A DNA stretch of 64,000 nucleotides from Candidatus Zymogenaceae bacterium. Its GTDB lineage: Bacteria > Desulfobacterota > Zymogenia > Zymogenales > Zymogenaceae. Location: positions 111,238-175,237 of the forward strand of contig JAFGAS010000061.1 in NCBI GenBank assembly GCA_016933535.1. Reading direction: 5' to 3'. The notes below the pieces were generated by a model that did not search any database, had not been told where the DNA came from, and was given only the letters and a program-made list of their open reading frames with translations. Positions 42,693 to 54,955 of this stretch are shown here, piece after piece. Position numbers and translations under genes: made by a program. Positions within the stretch are counted from its first letter, which is position 1. Every line of letters starts with the position of its first letter.

Positions 42693-44443
42693 TGACCTGC
42701 CCCCCCGAAAACGAGTCCATGTTAAGAGTTAGGATTTGAGGCAAAAATGGACTCCGAAAGGACGGCAAGTGATGCCGGAAAAACTACCGCAGAGTGCAAA
42801 ATCGCAATCGGATAGCATAATAGCGAAGAATTAGCCGAATTTCCAGCAGACCATTTCTCTCATTTCCGTAAATTGCTAAGTAAAACAATGGGATATTCTC
42901 CCATCAGTTTTGTTCCTGATATGGCATCACTTTTGCTTTATTTATGATTATGTTGTAAGGTATTTTTAGATATTCCAGTCCTAAAGGTATGATTGATGTT
43001 TATCCCCCTTTCGGCAAGTGATGACAAAATAAAACTACCGAAGGCGACCCTTGCCCTGATAGGAATAAATGCCTTTATCTATTTCTTTTCATCTCAACTT
43101 GAGGGTTTTGGCCTACAAGCGTTCTACGACTTCTTTGGTCTGGTGCCATCTCGTGTGCTTTCCGCTGATTTCATCATCTGGTACAAAACATTTCCGTTTC
43201 TGACATCCATGTTTATCCACGGGAGCTTTCTCCATCTCGCTGGAAACTGCCTTTTCCTGTACGTATTTGGGAGCGAGCTGGAAAACCGCTTTGGCCCGAG
43301 GAAGTACCTCTACTTCTACTTAATAAGCGGTATTTACTGCGGTCTCTTTTATGCCGCTTGCGAGTGGCAATCACCAATGCCGGTAATCGGTGCAAGCGGT
43401 GCTATTTCAGGGCTAATGGGGGCAGTCCTTCTCCTTTTTCCCACAGCGAGAATACGCCTTCTCTTCATGTCTTTCTTCCCTTTCTACGCCCGTATCGTTA
43501 ACATACCTGCATATATCTGTATCGGACTCTGGTTCCTCATGCAGCTTGCTTTTGGACTGCTGGATTTAAATAACGGCACCGCCTACTGGGGGCATGTAGG
43601 GGGGTTCATTGGTGGTGTGGCATTCAGTAAAATAGTATTGACCAGGGCGTTTAAGCACCGCAAAAAACCCAGGAAGCATATCATCATAATCGGCAAAAGG
43701 AAACCCACCCCAGACATAACTTATAACGAAACCGTTCAAGGCAGGATACACGGTTTTTGTATCGGTACTTCAAAGGCGAAGATCGTATATTATATCATTG
43801 GCTTTGGTTTCCTTTTTTACTTAATTCTATTATTGAACTTTTACCTATCTGAATCATATGCCATAGAGGCTTTTTGGTGGACTGTAATTGAATTCGTCCT
43901 TATTGTGGTGCCGATAGCACATATACTATTTTTGTCTCAAGCCTTATCAAATGGACTTTCTTCATTTTTCTATTTACCCTTTTCATTTCTCTATGAGGGG
44001 AGCCAAGACCATGAAGTTAAGCCTGACATATATAAGGCAGAGTTCTTTGAACAGAAAGGAGATTATCTCACCGCCATCAGAGAATACCGTAGGCTCTTCG
44101 CACGGTTCCCCGATAGGATAGATATCCTTTACAGAATTGCAGAAATATATAGGACGAAGCTCAAAGACACCAGAAAAGCTATCGGCTCATGCAAAGCCCT
44201 TCTTAATTATCCTGAAGACGGGGAATACGCATACTGTGTGAGGCATGCCAGAGAGCTGATTGAAATCCTTGAAAGAGATGCACAAGAGCATCCGGAGCCA
44301 ATTGGGATTGATGGGGTGGAAATAGAGGAAGATTTTGTAGTCAGCAGATTTTAGGTTCTTGTTTGAGGTTATTTGAGGGAAAGAGCTGAAAACATACGCT
44401 TCTGGACTAACTTAAACAGTGGTACAGTTCTTGGGGCAGGTCA
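42693..44443 (+). mobile_element. IS3-like ends bracketing a rhomboid gene, transposase absent
   Basis: The left end TGACCTGCCCC (from 42693) and the right end, read leftward from 44443 as TGACCTGCCCCAAG, are inverted repeats. Weaker matches continue inward (CCA, then TTAAG and GTTAG at similar spacing on both sides, about 40 bases). The ends start with TG as in IS3-family elements. The inside is AT-richer than the surroundings and holds only the rhomboid gene. A short reading frame after GGACGGCAAGTG at 42770 (MPEKLPQSAK, then stop) may be left of an old ORF. No target duplication is obvious. The leader 42673-42995 has no other gene. Confidence 0.55.
42996..44354 (+). CDS. rhomboid intramembrane serine protease with C-terminal TPR-like region
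   Basis: A 452-residue membrane protein. The rhomboid core has six helices with HGSFLHLAGNCLFLYVFG, the catalytic Ser in GASGAISGLMGA (about residue 134) and the catalytic His in WGHVGGFIGG (about 200). A second membrane part (about 262-330) is followed by a soluble C-terminus with TPR-like helices (QKGDYLTAIREYRRLFARFPDRIDILYRIAEIY, given by its parts DYLTAIREY and RFPDRIDIL). Such proteases cut membrane proteins. The gene is AT-rich compared with its neighbours and sits between IS-like ends. The ATG at 42996 has AAAGG eight bases upstream. Confidence 0.88.
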   Translation: MFIPLSASDDKIKLPKATLALIGINAFIYFFSSQLEGFGLQAFYDFFGLVPSRVLSADFIIWYKTFPFLTSMFIHGSFLHLAGNCLFLYVFGSELENRFGPRKYLYFYLISGIYCGLFYAACEWQSPMPVIGASGAISGLMGAVLLLFPTARIRLLFMSFFPFYARIVNIPAYICIGLWFLMQLAFGLLDLNNGTAYWGHVGGFIGGVAFSKIVLTRAFKHRKKPRKHIIIIGKRKPTPDITYNETVQGRIHGFCIGTSKAKIVYYIIGFGFLFYLILLLNFYLSESYAIEAFWWTVIEFVLIVVPIAHILFLSQALSNGLSSFFYLPFSFLYEGSQDHEVKPDIYKAEFFEQKGDYLTAIREYRRLFARFPDRIDILYRIAEIYRTKLKDTRKAIGSCKALLNYPEDGEYAYCVRHARELIEILERDAQEHPEPIGIDGVEIEEDFVVSRF

Positions 44444-44475
44444 ATCCCCCGATAACTTAATTGCAAAACTTCCAT

Positions 44476-44508
44476 AAAAAAAAGCCGCCCGTTTCCGGAC
44501 GGCTTTTT
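44476..44508 (-). terminator. terminator of the tRNA-Lys/tRNA-Glu transcript
   Basis: AAAGCCG-C-CCG pairs with CGG-A-CGGCTTT around TTTC. Read leftward it ends in eight T residues, and it lies eight bases past the tRNA-Glu 3' end. Confidence 0.88.
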
Positions 44509-44515
44509 GATTTTT

Positions 44516-44593
44516 TGGCGACCCCAAGGGGATTCGAACCCCTGTTGCCGGCGTGAAAAGCCGGTGTCCTGGGCCAGACTAGACGATGGGGTC
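44516..44593 (-). tRNA. tRNA-Glu (TTC)
   Basis: A 78-base tRNA on the minus strand with encoded CCA. The acceptor GACCCCA pairs with TGGGGTC. The anticodon arm CCGGC-TTTTCAC-GCCGG gives TTC; the T-loop is TTCGAAT. The body closely follows the E. coli tRNA-Glu pattern (CGTCTAG D-arm). Confidence 0.93.
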
Positions 44594-44609
44594 GCTGCTC
44601 GTTTCGTTT

Positions 44610-44705
44610 ACGGTCCGCTCCCGAGCAGCCGGGAGATTGACCATCATCCCACGAAGCCTGCTTCGTGGGGCCCTAGATGGAGAAGCTTCATTCGCTCCTG
44701 ACCAT
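44610..44705 (-). repeat. partial MITE-like element between two tRNA genes
   Basis: Read leftward it has GGTCAGGAGCGAATGAAGC, then a palindrome (44648-44669; arm CCCACGAAG), then ATGATGGTCAATCTCCC. This matches the left half of copy A. It lies inside the tRNA-Lys to tRNA-Glu spacer, so it would be part of the primary tRNA transcript. Confidence 0.65.
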
Positions 44706-44763
44706 GAGGCTCTTTAAATCCTTTTAGTGCGCCGGCGAGAACCCGCTCTCGCCGGATATTATC

Positions 44764-44839
44764 TGGTAGGGCGTACTGGATTCGAACCAGTGACTCTCTG
44801 CTTAAAAGGCAGATACTCTACCAACTGAGTTAACGCCCC
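44764..44839 (-). tRNA. tRNA-Lys (TTT)
   Basis: A 76-base tRNA on the minus strand with encoded CCA. The acceptor GGGGCGT pairs with ACGCCCT. The anticodon arm TCTGC-CTTTTAA-GCAGA gives TTT. It is first in the transcript with tRNA-Glu. Confidence 0.93.
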
Positions 44840-44857
44840 CTCTTGATACGAACCTTT

Positions 44858-44886
44858 AGGTTAAATAGTTCGCGGCCGCTTGTCAA
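44858..44886 (-). promoter_or_regulatory. sigma-70 promoter for tRNA-Lys/tRNA-Glu
   Basis: Minus-strand TTGACA (44881-44886) in CTTGACAAG, a 17-bp GC-rich spacer and TAACCT (44858-44863), about 19 bases ahead of tRNA-Lys. Confidence 0.65.
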
Positions 44887-44991
44887 GTCTTTTCTTGCGC
44901 TTTCATCCAAATATTTCTACCGGGATATCGGTGCGCCGTGTGCATCCGACACGGTGAAGTTCCGCGGGCGACGTTTTGGCCGATGACGGTC

Positions 44992-46335
44992 TTAATGTAT
45001 ATCCCGTCTCGAATGGTCTTCAAACCGGGTGTGCTCGTTGATGAAGGTGAGCCGCGCCGTTCCCGTCGGGCCGTTGCGCTGCTTGCCGATGATGATCTCG
45101 GCTATTCCCTTGTCTTCCGTACTGCTGTTGTAGACCTCGTCCCGGTAGATAAAGGCGATTACGTCGGCATCCTGCTCGATGGCCCCGGACTCCCTCAGAT
45201 CGGCCAGCATCGGCCGCTTGTTTTCCCTGTTCTCTACCGCCCGGGAGAGCTGGGAGAGCGCCACCACCGGGACCTTGAGCTCCTTTGCCATCGCCTTGAG
45301 CGAGCGCGAAATCTCCGATATCTCGAGATCCCGCCGCTCGGCCCTCCCCATCCCGGTCATCAGCTGGAGGTAGTCGACCACCACCATCCCGATATTCGCC
45401 TCGACCTTGAGCCGGCGGGCCTTGGCGCGCATCTCCAGGGGGTTGAGGCCGGACGAATCGTCTATAAATACGGCGGTCTCCAGGAGGTTTCCCGCGGCAC
45501 CCGTCAGCTTTCTCCATTCGTCGGACCTGATTTTTCCCGTCCGGATGCGATTGAGCTCGATCCTGGCCTCGGAGGCCAGCATCCTCATGACCAGCTGTTC
45601 CTTGCTCATCTCCAGCGAGAAGATGGCCACGGGCACCTTGTGTTTAAAGGCGGCGTTCAGCGCGATATTGAGGGCCAGTGCGGTCTTTCCCATCGAGGGC
45701 CGCCCGGCGATGATGATGAGGTCCGAGGGCTGGAGGCCGGCCGTCATTTCGTCGATGTCCTTAAAACCGGTCGGTACGCCCGTGATATCGAGGTCTTTAT
45801 TGTAGAGATGCTGTATTATCTCGACGCTTTCGGTGACAATCTTCTGTATGGGGAAAAACGCCTGCTTGATCTTGTGTTCGGAGATCTCGAAGATTTTGCT
45901 CTCGGCCTTTTCGAGGAGCTCGTCTACGTCCCGCTTGGCCTCGTAGCTGTCGGCGATAATTTCCGATGAGGCAGTAATCAGGCCGCGCAGGATGGCCTTT
46001 TCCTTGACGATCTTGGCGTAGTACTGGATATTGGCCGCGGTGGGAACATTGTCTACGAGAGACGTGATATAGGCGATACCCCCCGCTTCATCGAGGGTCC
46101 CTTTCTTTTTGAGGGTCTCGGTCAGGGTGATGAAGTCTACCGGCTCGTTCTTATCAAAGAGATCGATCATCGCCGAGAAGACCCTTCGGTGACCCTCCCG
46201 GTAGAAATCCTGGGGCATGAGGATATCCAGGACCTTCGTGATGGCACGATCCTCGATGAGAATTCCCCCCAGTACCGACTGTTCGGCGTCGAGGCTCTGG
46301 GGAGGTACCCGTAAGACGGCTTCACCCGATCCCAT
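44992..46335 (-). CDS. dnaB: replicative DNA helicase DnaB
   Basis: A 447-residue hexameric helicase. The N-terminal DnaB domain starts RVPPQSLDAEQSVLGGIL; the RecA-like domain has Walker A GRPSMGKTALALN, Walker B MVVVDYLQLM and the C-terminal RNGPTGTARLTF. I chose the ATG at 46333-46335, with AGGGGG six bases upstream; the frame stays open to 46452 but that part is not DnaB-like. It is last in the leftward rpsF-rpsR-rplI-dnaB group, a common order. No intein is present. Confidence 0.95.
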   Translation of the reverse strand: MGSGEAVLRVPPQSLDAEQSVLGGILIEDRAITKVLDILMPQDFYREGHRRVFSAMIDLFDKNEPVDFITLTETLKKKGTLDEAGGIAYITSLVDNVPTAANIQYYAKIVKEKAILRGLITASSEIIADSYEAKRDVDELLEKAESKIFEISEHKIKQAFFPIQKIVTESVEIIQHLYNKDLDITGVPTGFKDIDEMTAGLQPSDLIIIAGRPSMGKTALALNIALNAAFKHKVPVAIFSLEMSKEQLVMRMLASEARIELNRIRTGKIRSDEWRKLTGAAGNLLETAVFIDDSSGLNPLEMRAKARRLKVEANIGMVVVDYLQLMTGMGRAERRDLEISEISRSLKAMAKELKVPVVALSQLSRAVENRENKRPMLADLRESGAIEQDADVIAFIYRDEVYNSSTEDKGIAEIIIGKQRNGPTGTARLTFINEHTRFEDHSRRDIH

Positions 46336-46586
46336 GCGCGGCCCCCTGGCTTGTTTAAGGATATGACTTGAAAATTTACCGGGCGGCGCGGGTAAGCACC
46401 GGTCACCCGAAAGCAGAACAGCCAGGCACCGGCCGCCCCACCGTCGGCGCATTTACCGCCGTGCCGGTCGACCGCTTGGGCCGTCTCCGGACATTATAAC
46501 GATCCCGGATGATAGTATAGCATATACCATGCGAGATTGCCGCAGATTCCGATGGGGCAAGAGGCCGAATAAGAAAAAAGGCGGCG

Positions 46587-47042
46587 TCAGCTTCCTTGGT
46601 CTTCCTTGACTACCGAGAGCCTGAGCTGTGCGACAATTTCGGACGCGAGCTTGATCGGCACCGTATAATCGCCGAGCCGTTTTATGTGCTCTTCTATGAC
46701 GACCTTCTTTTTGTCCACCTCGATGCCCATTTCCAGGAGCGCATCGACGATTTCAGGAGAGGTTACCGATCCGAAGAGCTTGTCCTCTTCGCCGGCATGC
46801 TTCTTCATTGTTAGAGAGATCGCCTCGATCCTTTCTTTCAGGGCCTGGGCGCTCAGTTTTTCTTTTTCCTTGATCTGATCATCGCGCTTCTTAATGGTGC
46901 CGAGCTGCTTCATGTTCTGCGGCGTTGCGGTCAGCGCAAAGTTCTTTGGTAACAGGAAATTCCGGGCATAGCCGGTGGCAACCTTTACCACGTCTCCGGT
47001 TTTGCCCAGGGAGGGAATGTCCTTTATAAGAATCACTTCCAT
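46587..47042 (-). CDS. rplI: 50S ribosomal protein L9
   Basis: A 151-residue ribosomal protein that binds 23S rRNA near the L1 stalk. The N-terminal RNA-binding domain reads MEVILIKDIPSLGKTGDVVKVATGYARNFLLP (parts VILIKDI, LGKTGDVV, GYARNFLLP), the connecting helix is Lys/Glu-rich, and the C-terminal domain is present. Length is standard. A GGAGGAG-type site precedes the ATG. Confidence 0.97.
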   Translation of the reverse strand: MEVILIKDIPSLGKTGDVVKVATGYARNFLLPKNFALTATPQNMKQLGTIKKRDDQIKEKEKLSAQALKERIEAISLTMKKHAGEEDKLFGSVTSPEIVDALLEMGIEVDKKKVVIEEHIKRLGDYTVPIKLASEIVAQLRLSVVKEDQGS

Positions 47043-47313
47043 GGTGACTCCTCCTTGTCGTGATGGTACAAATACACCCGGCCTTCCGGCTTAAGCGAAA
47101 CGCCCCCTTCGTCTTAACACGCCGATTTCCCGCGAATCCCGCTTGGTTTCCGGCCGTCTCAATAGGCACGATAGCAGCGCATGCCGCCGATCGGAGATGC
47201 CGCCGATAGGGGATCATATGTGTTTGCGTATCGACCGCGGCCGTTGCGCTACAAAACGGGGTCCTTCATGTCAAAACGGGCATGAAAAGCTCCGTCTGGT
47301 CCGCGCGGGGCGG

Positions 47314-47619
47314 CTAATACTGCGACAGCGTGGACGTGAAGGGAAGCAGCGCCAGTATTCGCGCCCGCTTTATGGCAACGGTCAACTCGCGCTGGTGTTT
47401 GGCGCAGTTGCCCGAAATCCGCCGCGGAATGATCTTGCCCCGCTCCGTAATAAAGTAGCGCAGCATTTTGGCGTCTTTATAGTTAATTACGATGGTCGGC
47501 GTCACGCAGAAGCGGCACACTTTCCGTTTGTGAAATCCCGTCCGCTTGACTACCTTTGCACCGGAGTTGCCACGGGAGTCCCCGTCAGACGTCCTTGATT
47601 CGTATCTTCTGTTTTCCAT
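47314..47619 (-). CDS. rpsR: 30S ribosomal protein S18
   Basis: A 101-residue protein with a polar, Arg/Ser/Gly-rich N-terminal extension of about 25 residues. The S18 core follows: [56 protein letters not shown] (parts [15 protein letters not shown] and CAKHQR). Cys residues in CRFC and NCAKH may form a zinc site, the C+ form. It pairs with S6 in the ribosome. The gap to rplI (270 bases) and to rpsF (260 bases) are longer than usual and show no gene. Confidence 0.95.
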   Translation of the reverse strand: MENRRYESRTSDGDSRGNSGAKVVKRTGFHKRKVCRFCVTPTIVINYKDAKMLRYFITERGKIIPRRISGNCAKHQRELTVAIKRARILALLPFTSTLSQY

Positions 47620-47878
47620 ATCGTTTCCAAAAAGTCACAACCCTTACAGCTCGCGTGGATGCGTCAATCTGTTCGGGTTCATTGTTTTCTAAAAGGTCTC
47701 GGGAGGCGGATAGCCTCTCTCCATAATTGGGCCGCCGGAAAGGTTCCGTCCGCCCATCCCGGCTATCGATCGTGCCGAAGCGCCCGGACAATACGTCCCG
47801 CCGGTACGTTCTTTGGTCCCGAGCACAGGATACGTGCTTGCGCGCCCCCTCGGACGAGGTGAGCCAAAAACCCTTCGG

Positions 47879-48340
47879 TTACTCCTCAGGCTCCGCCGGG
47901 ACATCGGCCTGGTCATCATCGGAGGATTCTTCCTGAGTATCATCCTTTTCGGGAACAGATTCGGAAACAGCGGTCGCCCCGTCTCCGGTGCCGTTGGGCT
48001 CGGCGAGCTTGCGTTCTTCCTCTTTCTTTTCCTCGGTGGCGATATCGATCTCCGTGGCGGCAAGGTTAATGGTGAGGAATTTCAGCACCTCCTCCATAAT
48101 CTTGAGGTTACGCTCAAGGACTGCCACGCTCTTGGGCTCGCCGTAATAAACGATCAAGACGTAGTTACCTTTAACTTTTTTCTTGATTCGATAGGCGAGT
48201 TTTCGTTTGCCCCAGTTATCCAGGAGAACGATCCTGCCCTTTTGTCCCTCGATAACGGTCTGAATGCGATTTATCGCCTTTTCAGTGTCATCTTCGGTGA
48301 GATCTGGGTCGAGAATAAAGACGGTCTCGTAGGTACGCAC
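47879..48340 (-). CDS. rpsF: 30S ribosomal protein S6 with long acidic C-terminal tail
   Basis: A 153-residue protein. Residues 1-100 are the S6 fold (RTYETVFILDPDLTED, RKLAYRIKKKVKGNYVLIVYY). The remaining 50 residues are a low-complexity acidic tail rich in Glu, Asp, Ser and Pro (KKEEERKLAEP, EESSDDDQADVPAEPEE). S6 binds 16S rRNA with S18. Acidic tails occur in some S6 proteins; in E. coli glutamates are added after translation. First gene of the operon, with a promoter at 48498-48525. Confidence 0.95.
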   Translation of the reverse strand: MRTYETVFILDPDLTEDDTEKAINRIQTVIEGQKGRIVLLDNWGKRKLAYRIKKKVKGNYVLIVYYGEPKSVAVLERNLKIMEEVLKFLTINLAATEIDIATEEKKEEERKLAEPNGTGDGATAVSESVPEKDDTQEESSDDDQADVPAEPEE

Positions 48341-48497
48341 GTGAATTTCACCTCCCTTCGGTTATCAAGCCCGGTTATCCTGGGGGGCGGTCGGTAATCC
48401 GTTGCGATCCGCATCAAGCCTTCGGTTTTCTCTATCCTCAGGCTCTCCCCCCACCGAGCAAGGAGATTGTGGGTTTTTCTCAATTGTCAGACCGCTA

Positions 48498-48525
48498 AAT
48501 CTACCATATTTTTACGGGATGTCAA
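48498..48525 (-). promoter_or_regulatory. sigma-70 promoter for the rpsF operon
   Basis: Minus-strand TTGACA (48520-48525), a 16-bp spacer and TAGATT (48498-48503). The leader of about 150 bases before rpsF could hold the S6:S18 autoregulatory RNA known in other bacteria; I cannot confirm its structure by eye. Confidence 0.65.
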
Positions 48526-48595
48526 GAAAAATACGTCATGAGGCAGCCGGGCCTTCTCCGCAGGCTGTGTGCACCTTTTAAGGGGCGAAAATTCC

Positions 48596-48624
48596 TTGAC
48601 ATTCTCTCTTTTTTATGATAATTA
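48596..48624 (+). promoter_or_regulatory. sigma-70 promoter for the M23 peptidase gene
   Basis: TTGACA (48596-48601), a 17-bp spacer and TAATTA (48619-48624), about 100 bases before the ATG. It is divergent from the rpsF promoter. Confidence 0.6.
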
Positions 48625-48723
48625 CCTAAAATCGAGTTGTTGCGTACAGGGATTGCCGAATATGCGGATGCCGTTGATATCCCCGTAACAATCTCAAAAA
48701 GAAAGCCCGGGCAGGTCATACTC

Positions 48724-49638
48724 ATGAAGCGAAAGAAAAAGTATTATACGATAATGGTCGTGCCGCAGAAGGCGCAGAATGTCTTCAGGTTTAAAATATC
48801 CGACATCGCGCTCTATGTCGTGGCCGGCGTGGCGGCCGTCGTTATCCTTATTTCCGTCTGGATGCTCTATAACTACCTTGATGTTCGTCTCAAGGTCGCG
48901 GAGCTTAATTCACTCAGGGAAGAAAACCGCCAGCAGAAAGATCAGATACGGGAGTTCGCCTCGAAACTCGAGGACCTCAACTCGGAGATGGAGAAGATAC
49001 GCCAGTTTGACGAAAAACTCAGGATCATCACCAACATCGGCGAGAATCCCGAGGGTGGGGACGTGTTTGGAGTCGGGGGTCCCACCCCCGAGGAAGGCAA
49101 CAGCGTCACCGAGCTCGATAAGCGCCACGAATCGCTTATCCGTGAAATCAAGGTGGACCTCGAAAACCTCCAGGAGGAGTCCAAGATGCGGGAGGAGAGC
49201 CTCCAGGGTCTTTTGAACTTCCTCGAGGAGCAAAAGAACCTCCTTTTATGTACCCCCTCCATATGGCCCACCCGGGGTTTCGTGACCTCATCGTTCGGCT
49301 ACCGCCGCTCCCCGTATACCAAGACGCTCCGAATGCATGAGGGTCTGGATATCGCCAACAAAGTCGGCACGGCTATATACGCCACCGCCGACGGGGTGGT
49401 AATCTTTACCGGCATCGAAGGGAGTTATGGAAAGGTCCTGTCTATCGACCACGGTTACGGAATCGCCACGCGGTACGGACATCTGGATACCATCCTCGTC
49501 AAGGAGGGGGATAAGGTAAAACGGGGCGATAAGATTGCCACCCTCGGTGTTACCGGACGCACCACCGGACCGCATCTCCACTACGAGGTAAGGATAAACG
49601 GCGTGCCGGTCAATCCGAGGAACTATATCCTCAACTGA
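48724..49638 (+). CDS. M23 family murein metallopeptidase, membrane-anchored
   Basis: A 304-residue LytM-type peptidase. It has a basic N-terminus (MKRKKKYYT), one membrane helix (about 30-50), a periplasmic coiled coil (about 58-105 and 145-180), and the peptidase domain. The zinc and catalytic residues are complete: HEGLDIA (HxxxD), RYGHLD and HLHYEV (HxH). It should cut peptidoglycan cross-links or serve as an amidase activator. The ATG at 48724 is preferred because a promoter and AGGT lie upstream and the first 29 codons of the longer frame are not protein-like. Confidence 0.9.
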   Translation: MKRKKKYYTIMVVPQKAQNVFRFKISDIALYVVAGVAAVVILISVWMLYNYLDVRLKVAELNSLREENRQQKDQIREFASKLEDLNSEMEKIRQFDEKLRIITNIGENPEGGDVFGVGGPTPEEGNSVTELDKRHESLIREIKVDLENLQEESKMREESLQGLLNFLEEQKNLLLCTPSIWPTRGFVTSSFGYRRSPYTKTLRMHEGLDIANKVGTAIYATADGVVIFTGIEGSYGKVLSIDHGYGIATRYGHLDTILVKEGDKVKRGDKIATLGVTGRTTGPHLHYEVRINGVPVNPRNYILN

Positions 49639-49873
49639 GTCGGCCGGGACGATGGTGTGACCGCAAACCGCTGTCGTCAATAGGATAAGGCGGACTTTAT
49701 CAGGAGAGCGGCCAGAAGCCCCGATGGAGTGTATCTCCTTCGGGGTTTTAGTTAGAAGAGAAGGCTGACCCCGGCGGTTTCCGATGGAGTTGTTACTCCG
49801 GAGCGCACGCTGCGGTTGGATAGAGATGAACAGTATTAGTATATTAACGCGAAGAGATTAGCAGGAATCGGGT

Positions 49874-52792
<2,919 letters not shown>

Positions 52793-52815
52793 GCGGCACT
52801 TCCCCCAAGGATTAT

Positions 52816-54009
52816 ATGAATATGACGTCTGACGAGCCGGCTTGCCCCGGGTTTCGGGCCGCGGGTATCGCCGCCGGCATAAAGAAGACCGGTGACCCCG
52901 ACCTGGCCCTGATCGTTGCGGATAACCCCACGGCCGGCGCCGCGGTCTTCACCGAGAATCGGGTAAAGGCGGCCCCGGTCCTGCTTTCCATGGAGCGTCT
53001 GCAGGGTGCTCGGCCGCAGGCGGTGCTCATCAACAGTGGGGGCGCCAACGCCTGCACGGGCTCCGCAGGCATCGGGGACGCCCGGACTCTCACGGGCAGC
53101 GTTGCCCGCAGCCTCGGTATCCCCCAAGATTCCGTCCTGGCGGCATCCACCGGGGTAATCGGTCAGCGGCTTCCGGTGGACCGCATCGAAAAATCCCTCG
53201 GCCAGCTGATCAATGACCTGTCCGCCGACGGTTTTGTCCGGGCCGCCCGGGCGATTATGACGACGGACACCTATCCGAAATGCATCGCCGGGTCGTTCTC
53301 GTCCGGTGGACGGGACTATCGGGTGCTCGGGATCGCCAAGGGGGCGGGGATGATATTTCCCCACCTTGCCACGATGCTGGCCTTTGCTGTTACCGATTTT
53401 CCCATAGCCAGACGACCCCTCGAGGAGATCCTGAAGGGCGCGGTTTCGCGTTCGTTTAACGCGATCACGGTCGACGGAGATATGAGCACCAACGACATGG
53501 TGCTGATCCTTTCGGGCGGCACGGACCGACCGGGCAACACCGACTCTCGCAACGGCCCTTTTCGGGAGGCGCTCACTCAACTCTGCATCGGTCTGGCGCG
53601 CCATATCGTGAAAGACGCCGAAGGGGCGACAAAGCTCGTGGCAATTACCGTGAGCGGCGCGCCCGATGAGGGAACCGCGCGAAGGATAGCCTTCCAGGTC
53701 GCCAACTCCCCCCTCGTGAAAACCGCATTCTTTGGAGAAGATCCCAACTGGGGTCGGATCATGGGGGCGCTCGGATGTGTCGCCGGGTCGTTTGATCCCG
53801 CCCGCGCGGAGATTAGATTCGGAGATGTGACGGTGGCCTCGGGAGGGGTCGGCTGCAGCGGTGATCGGGAAGCCGCGGCCAGGGAGGTTATGAGGCAACG
53901 GGAATATACCGTCATCATCGATCTGGGCGCCGGCTCTTCTTCGTTTACCGCCTATACGTCCGATCTTTCCGTTGATTATGTGAAAATCAACGCAGATTAC
54001 CGGAGCTGA
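52816..54009 (+). CDS. argJ: bifunctional glutamate N-acetyltransferase / amino-acid acetyltransferase
   Basis: A 397-residue enzyme that moves the acetyl group from N-acetylornithine to glutamate in arginine synthesis. The autocleavage site is visible in AKGAGMIFPHLATMLAF, where cutting before the Thr of ATML gives the alpha and beta chains and frees the catalytic Thr. TVDGDMSTNDMV and FFGEDPNWGRIM are family motifs. The ATG at 52816 has AAGG five bases upstream. The neighbourhood secA-argJ is common in deltaproteobacteria. Whether it also makes acetylglutamate from acetyl-CoA cannot be told. Confidence 0.95.
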   Translation: MNMTSDEPACPGFRAAGIAAGIKKTGDPDLALIVADNPTAGAAVFTENRVKAAPVLLSMERLQGARPQAVLINSGGANACTGSAGIGDARTLTGSVARSLGIPQDSVLAASTGVIGQRLPVDRIEKSLGQLINDLSADGFVRAARAIMTTDTYPKCIAGSFSSGGRDYRVLGIAKGAGMIFPHLATMLAFAVTDFPIARRPLEEILKGAVSRSFNAITVDGDMSTNDMVLILSGGTDRPGNTDSRNGPFREALTQLCIGLARHIVKDAEGATKLVAITVSGAPDEGTARRIAFQVANSPLVKTAFFGEDPNWGRIMGALGCVAGSFDPARAEIRFGDVTVASGGVGCSGDREAAAREVMRQREYTVIIDLGAGSSSFTAYTSDLSVDYVKINADYRS

Positions 54010-54021
54010 AAGGAGCGCACG

Positions 54022-54933
54022 GTGCTAAAGGCTGTCATGCAGGCCCTTCGGGCTCCCTTCTTTACGGGAACGATCGTACCGGTCGTTATCGGTGCCGTCC
54101 AGGCGACCAGGGCCGGCCGTTTTGATATCACTCTATTTTTCTTGTGCCTCGTGGGGGCGTTATCGTTTCATGGTGCGGCAAACGTCATCAACGACTATTT
54201 CGATTACCTCGGTGGGACCGATAACGTGAATCGGTATCATAACCTTTTTTCGGGCGGCAGCCGCGTGATCCAGGACGGCATCCTGACCCCGAAACAGACA
54301 CTGACCCTGGGAATCATTCTCCTTTGTGTGGGGATCGCCATAGGCCTGTATCTCGTTATTCGGGTGGGCTGGATGGTGCTCCTTTTCGGGGTAAGCGGAA
54401 CGATCCTCGTGCTGGCCTACTCAATTCCCCGATACGGTCTTGCCTATGTCGGCCGGGGGCTCGGCGAGCTGGCCGTAGCCGTCGGCTTCGGACCGCTGAT
54501 GGTGCTGGGTACCTACTGGGTCATGGCCGGTTCACTGTCGGCGACAATCTGGTGGCTGTCGCTGACACCCGGGCTCCTGATCGCCCTCATCCTGTTCGTC
54601 AACGGATATCCCGATTACGAGGCGGATCTGAAGACAGCCAAATGCACGGCTGTCGTTACCCTCGGAAGAGCCAGGGCGCGCTGGGTCTATGTCCTGATTC
54701 TGGCGGCCTTGTACCTGGAGATCGTCCTGGGTGTTGTCCTCTCCATCATTCCGGTACTCTCATTGCTTGCTCTGGTCACGATACCGATAGCGGTGGCGGC
54801 GACGAGAAAGCTCTTTATCGTCTATGACGATCCCCGGGGGGTCGTACCGGTCTGCGGCATGACGATCGGCCTTCATCTGATTACGGGCCTATCGTTGGCC
54901 CTGGGTGTGGGGATGAGTAGTTTTATGGGATAA
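54022..54933 (+). CDS. UbiA-family prenyltransferase, MenA-like
   Basis: A 303-residue membrane enzyme with about eight or nine helices. The first Asp-rich motif is NVINDYFDYLGGTDNVN and the second NGYPDYEADLKTAKCT, the magnesium-diphosphate sites of the family. The pattern is closest to 1,4-dihydroxy-2-naphthoate prenyltransferases (MenA), which would serve menaquinone synthesis, but other aromatic acceptors are possible. The start is GTG at 54022 with AAAGGAG upstream, 12 bases after argJ, so it is likely cotranscribed with it. Confidence 0.85.
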   Translation: MLKAVMQALRAPFFTGTIVPVVIGAVQATRAGRFDITLFFLCLVGALSFHGAANVINDYFDYLGGTDNVNRYHNLFSGGSRVIQDGILTPKQTLTLGIILLCVGIAIGLYLVIRVGWMVLLFGVSGTILVLAYSIPRYGLAYVGRGLGELAVAVGFGPLMVLGTYWVMAGSLSATIWWLSLTPGLLIALILFVNGYPDYEADLKTAKCTAVVTLGRARARWVYVLILAALYLEIVLGVVLSIIPVLSLLALVTIPIAVAATRKLFIVYDDPRGVVPVCGMTIGLHLITGLSLALGVGMSSFMG

Positions 54934-54955
54934 CGTCCAGGTAAGGCCTTTTTTA

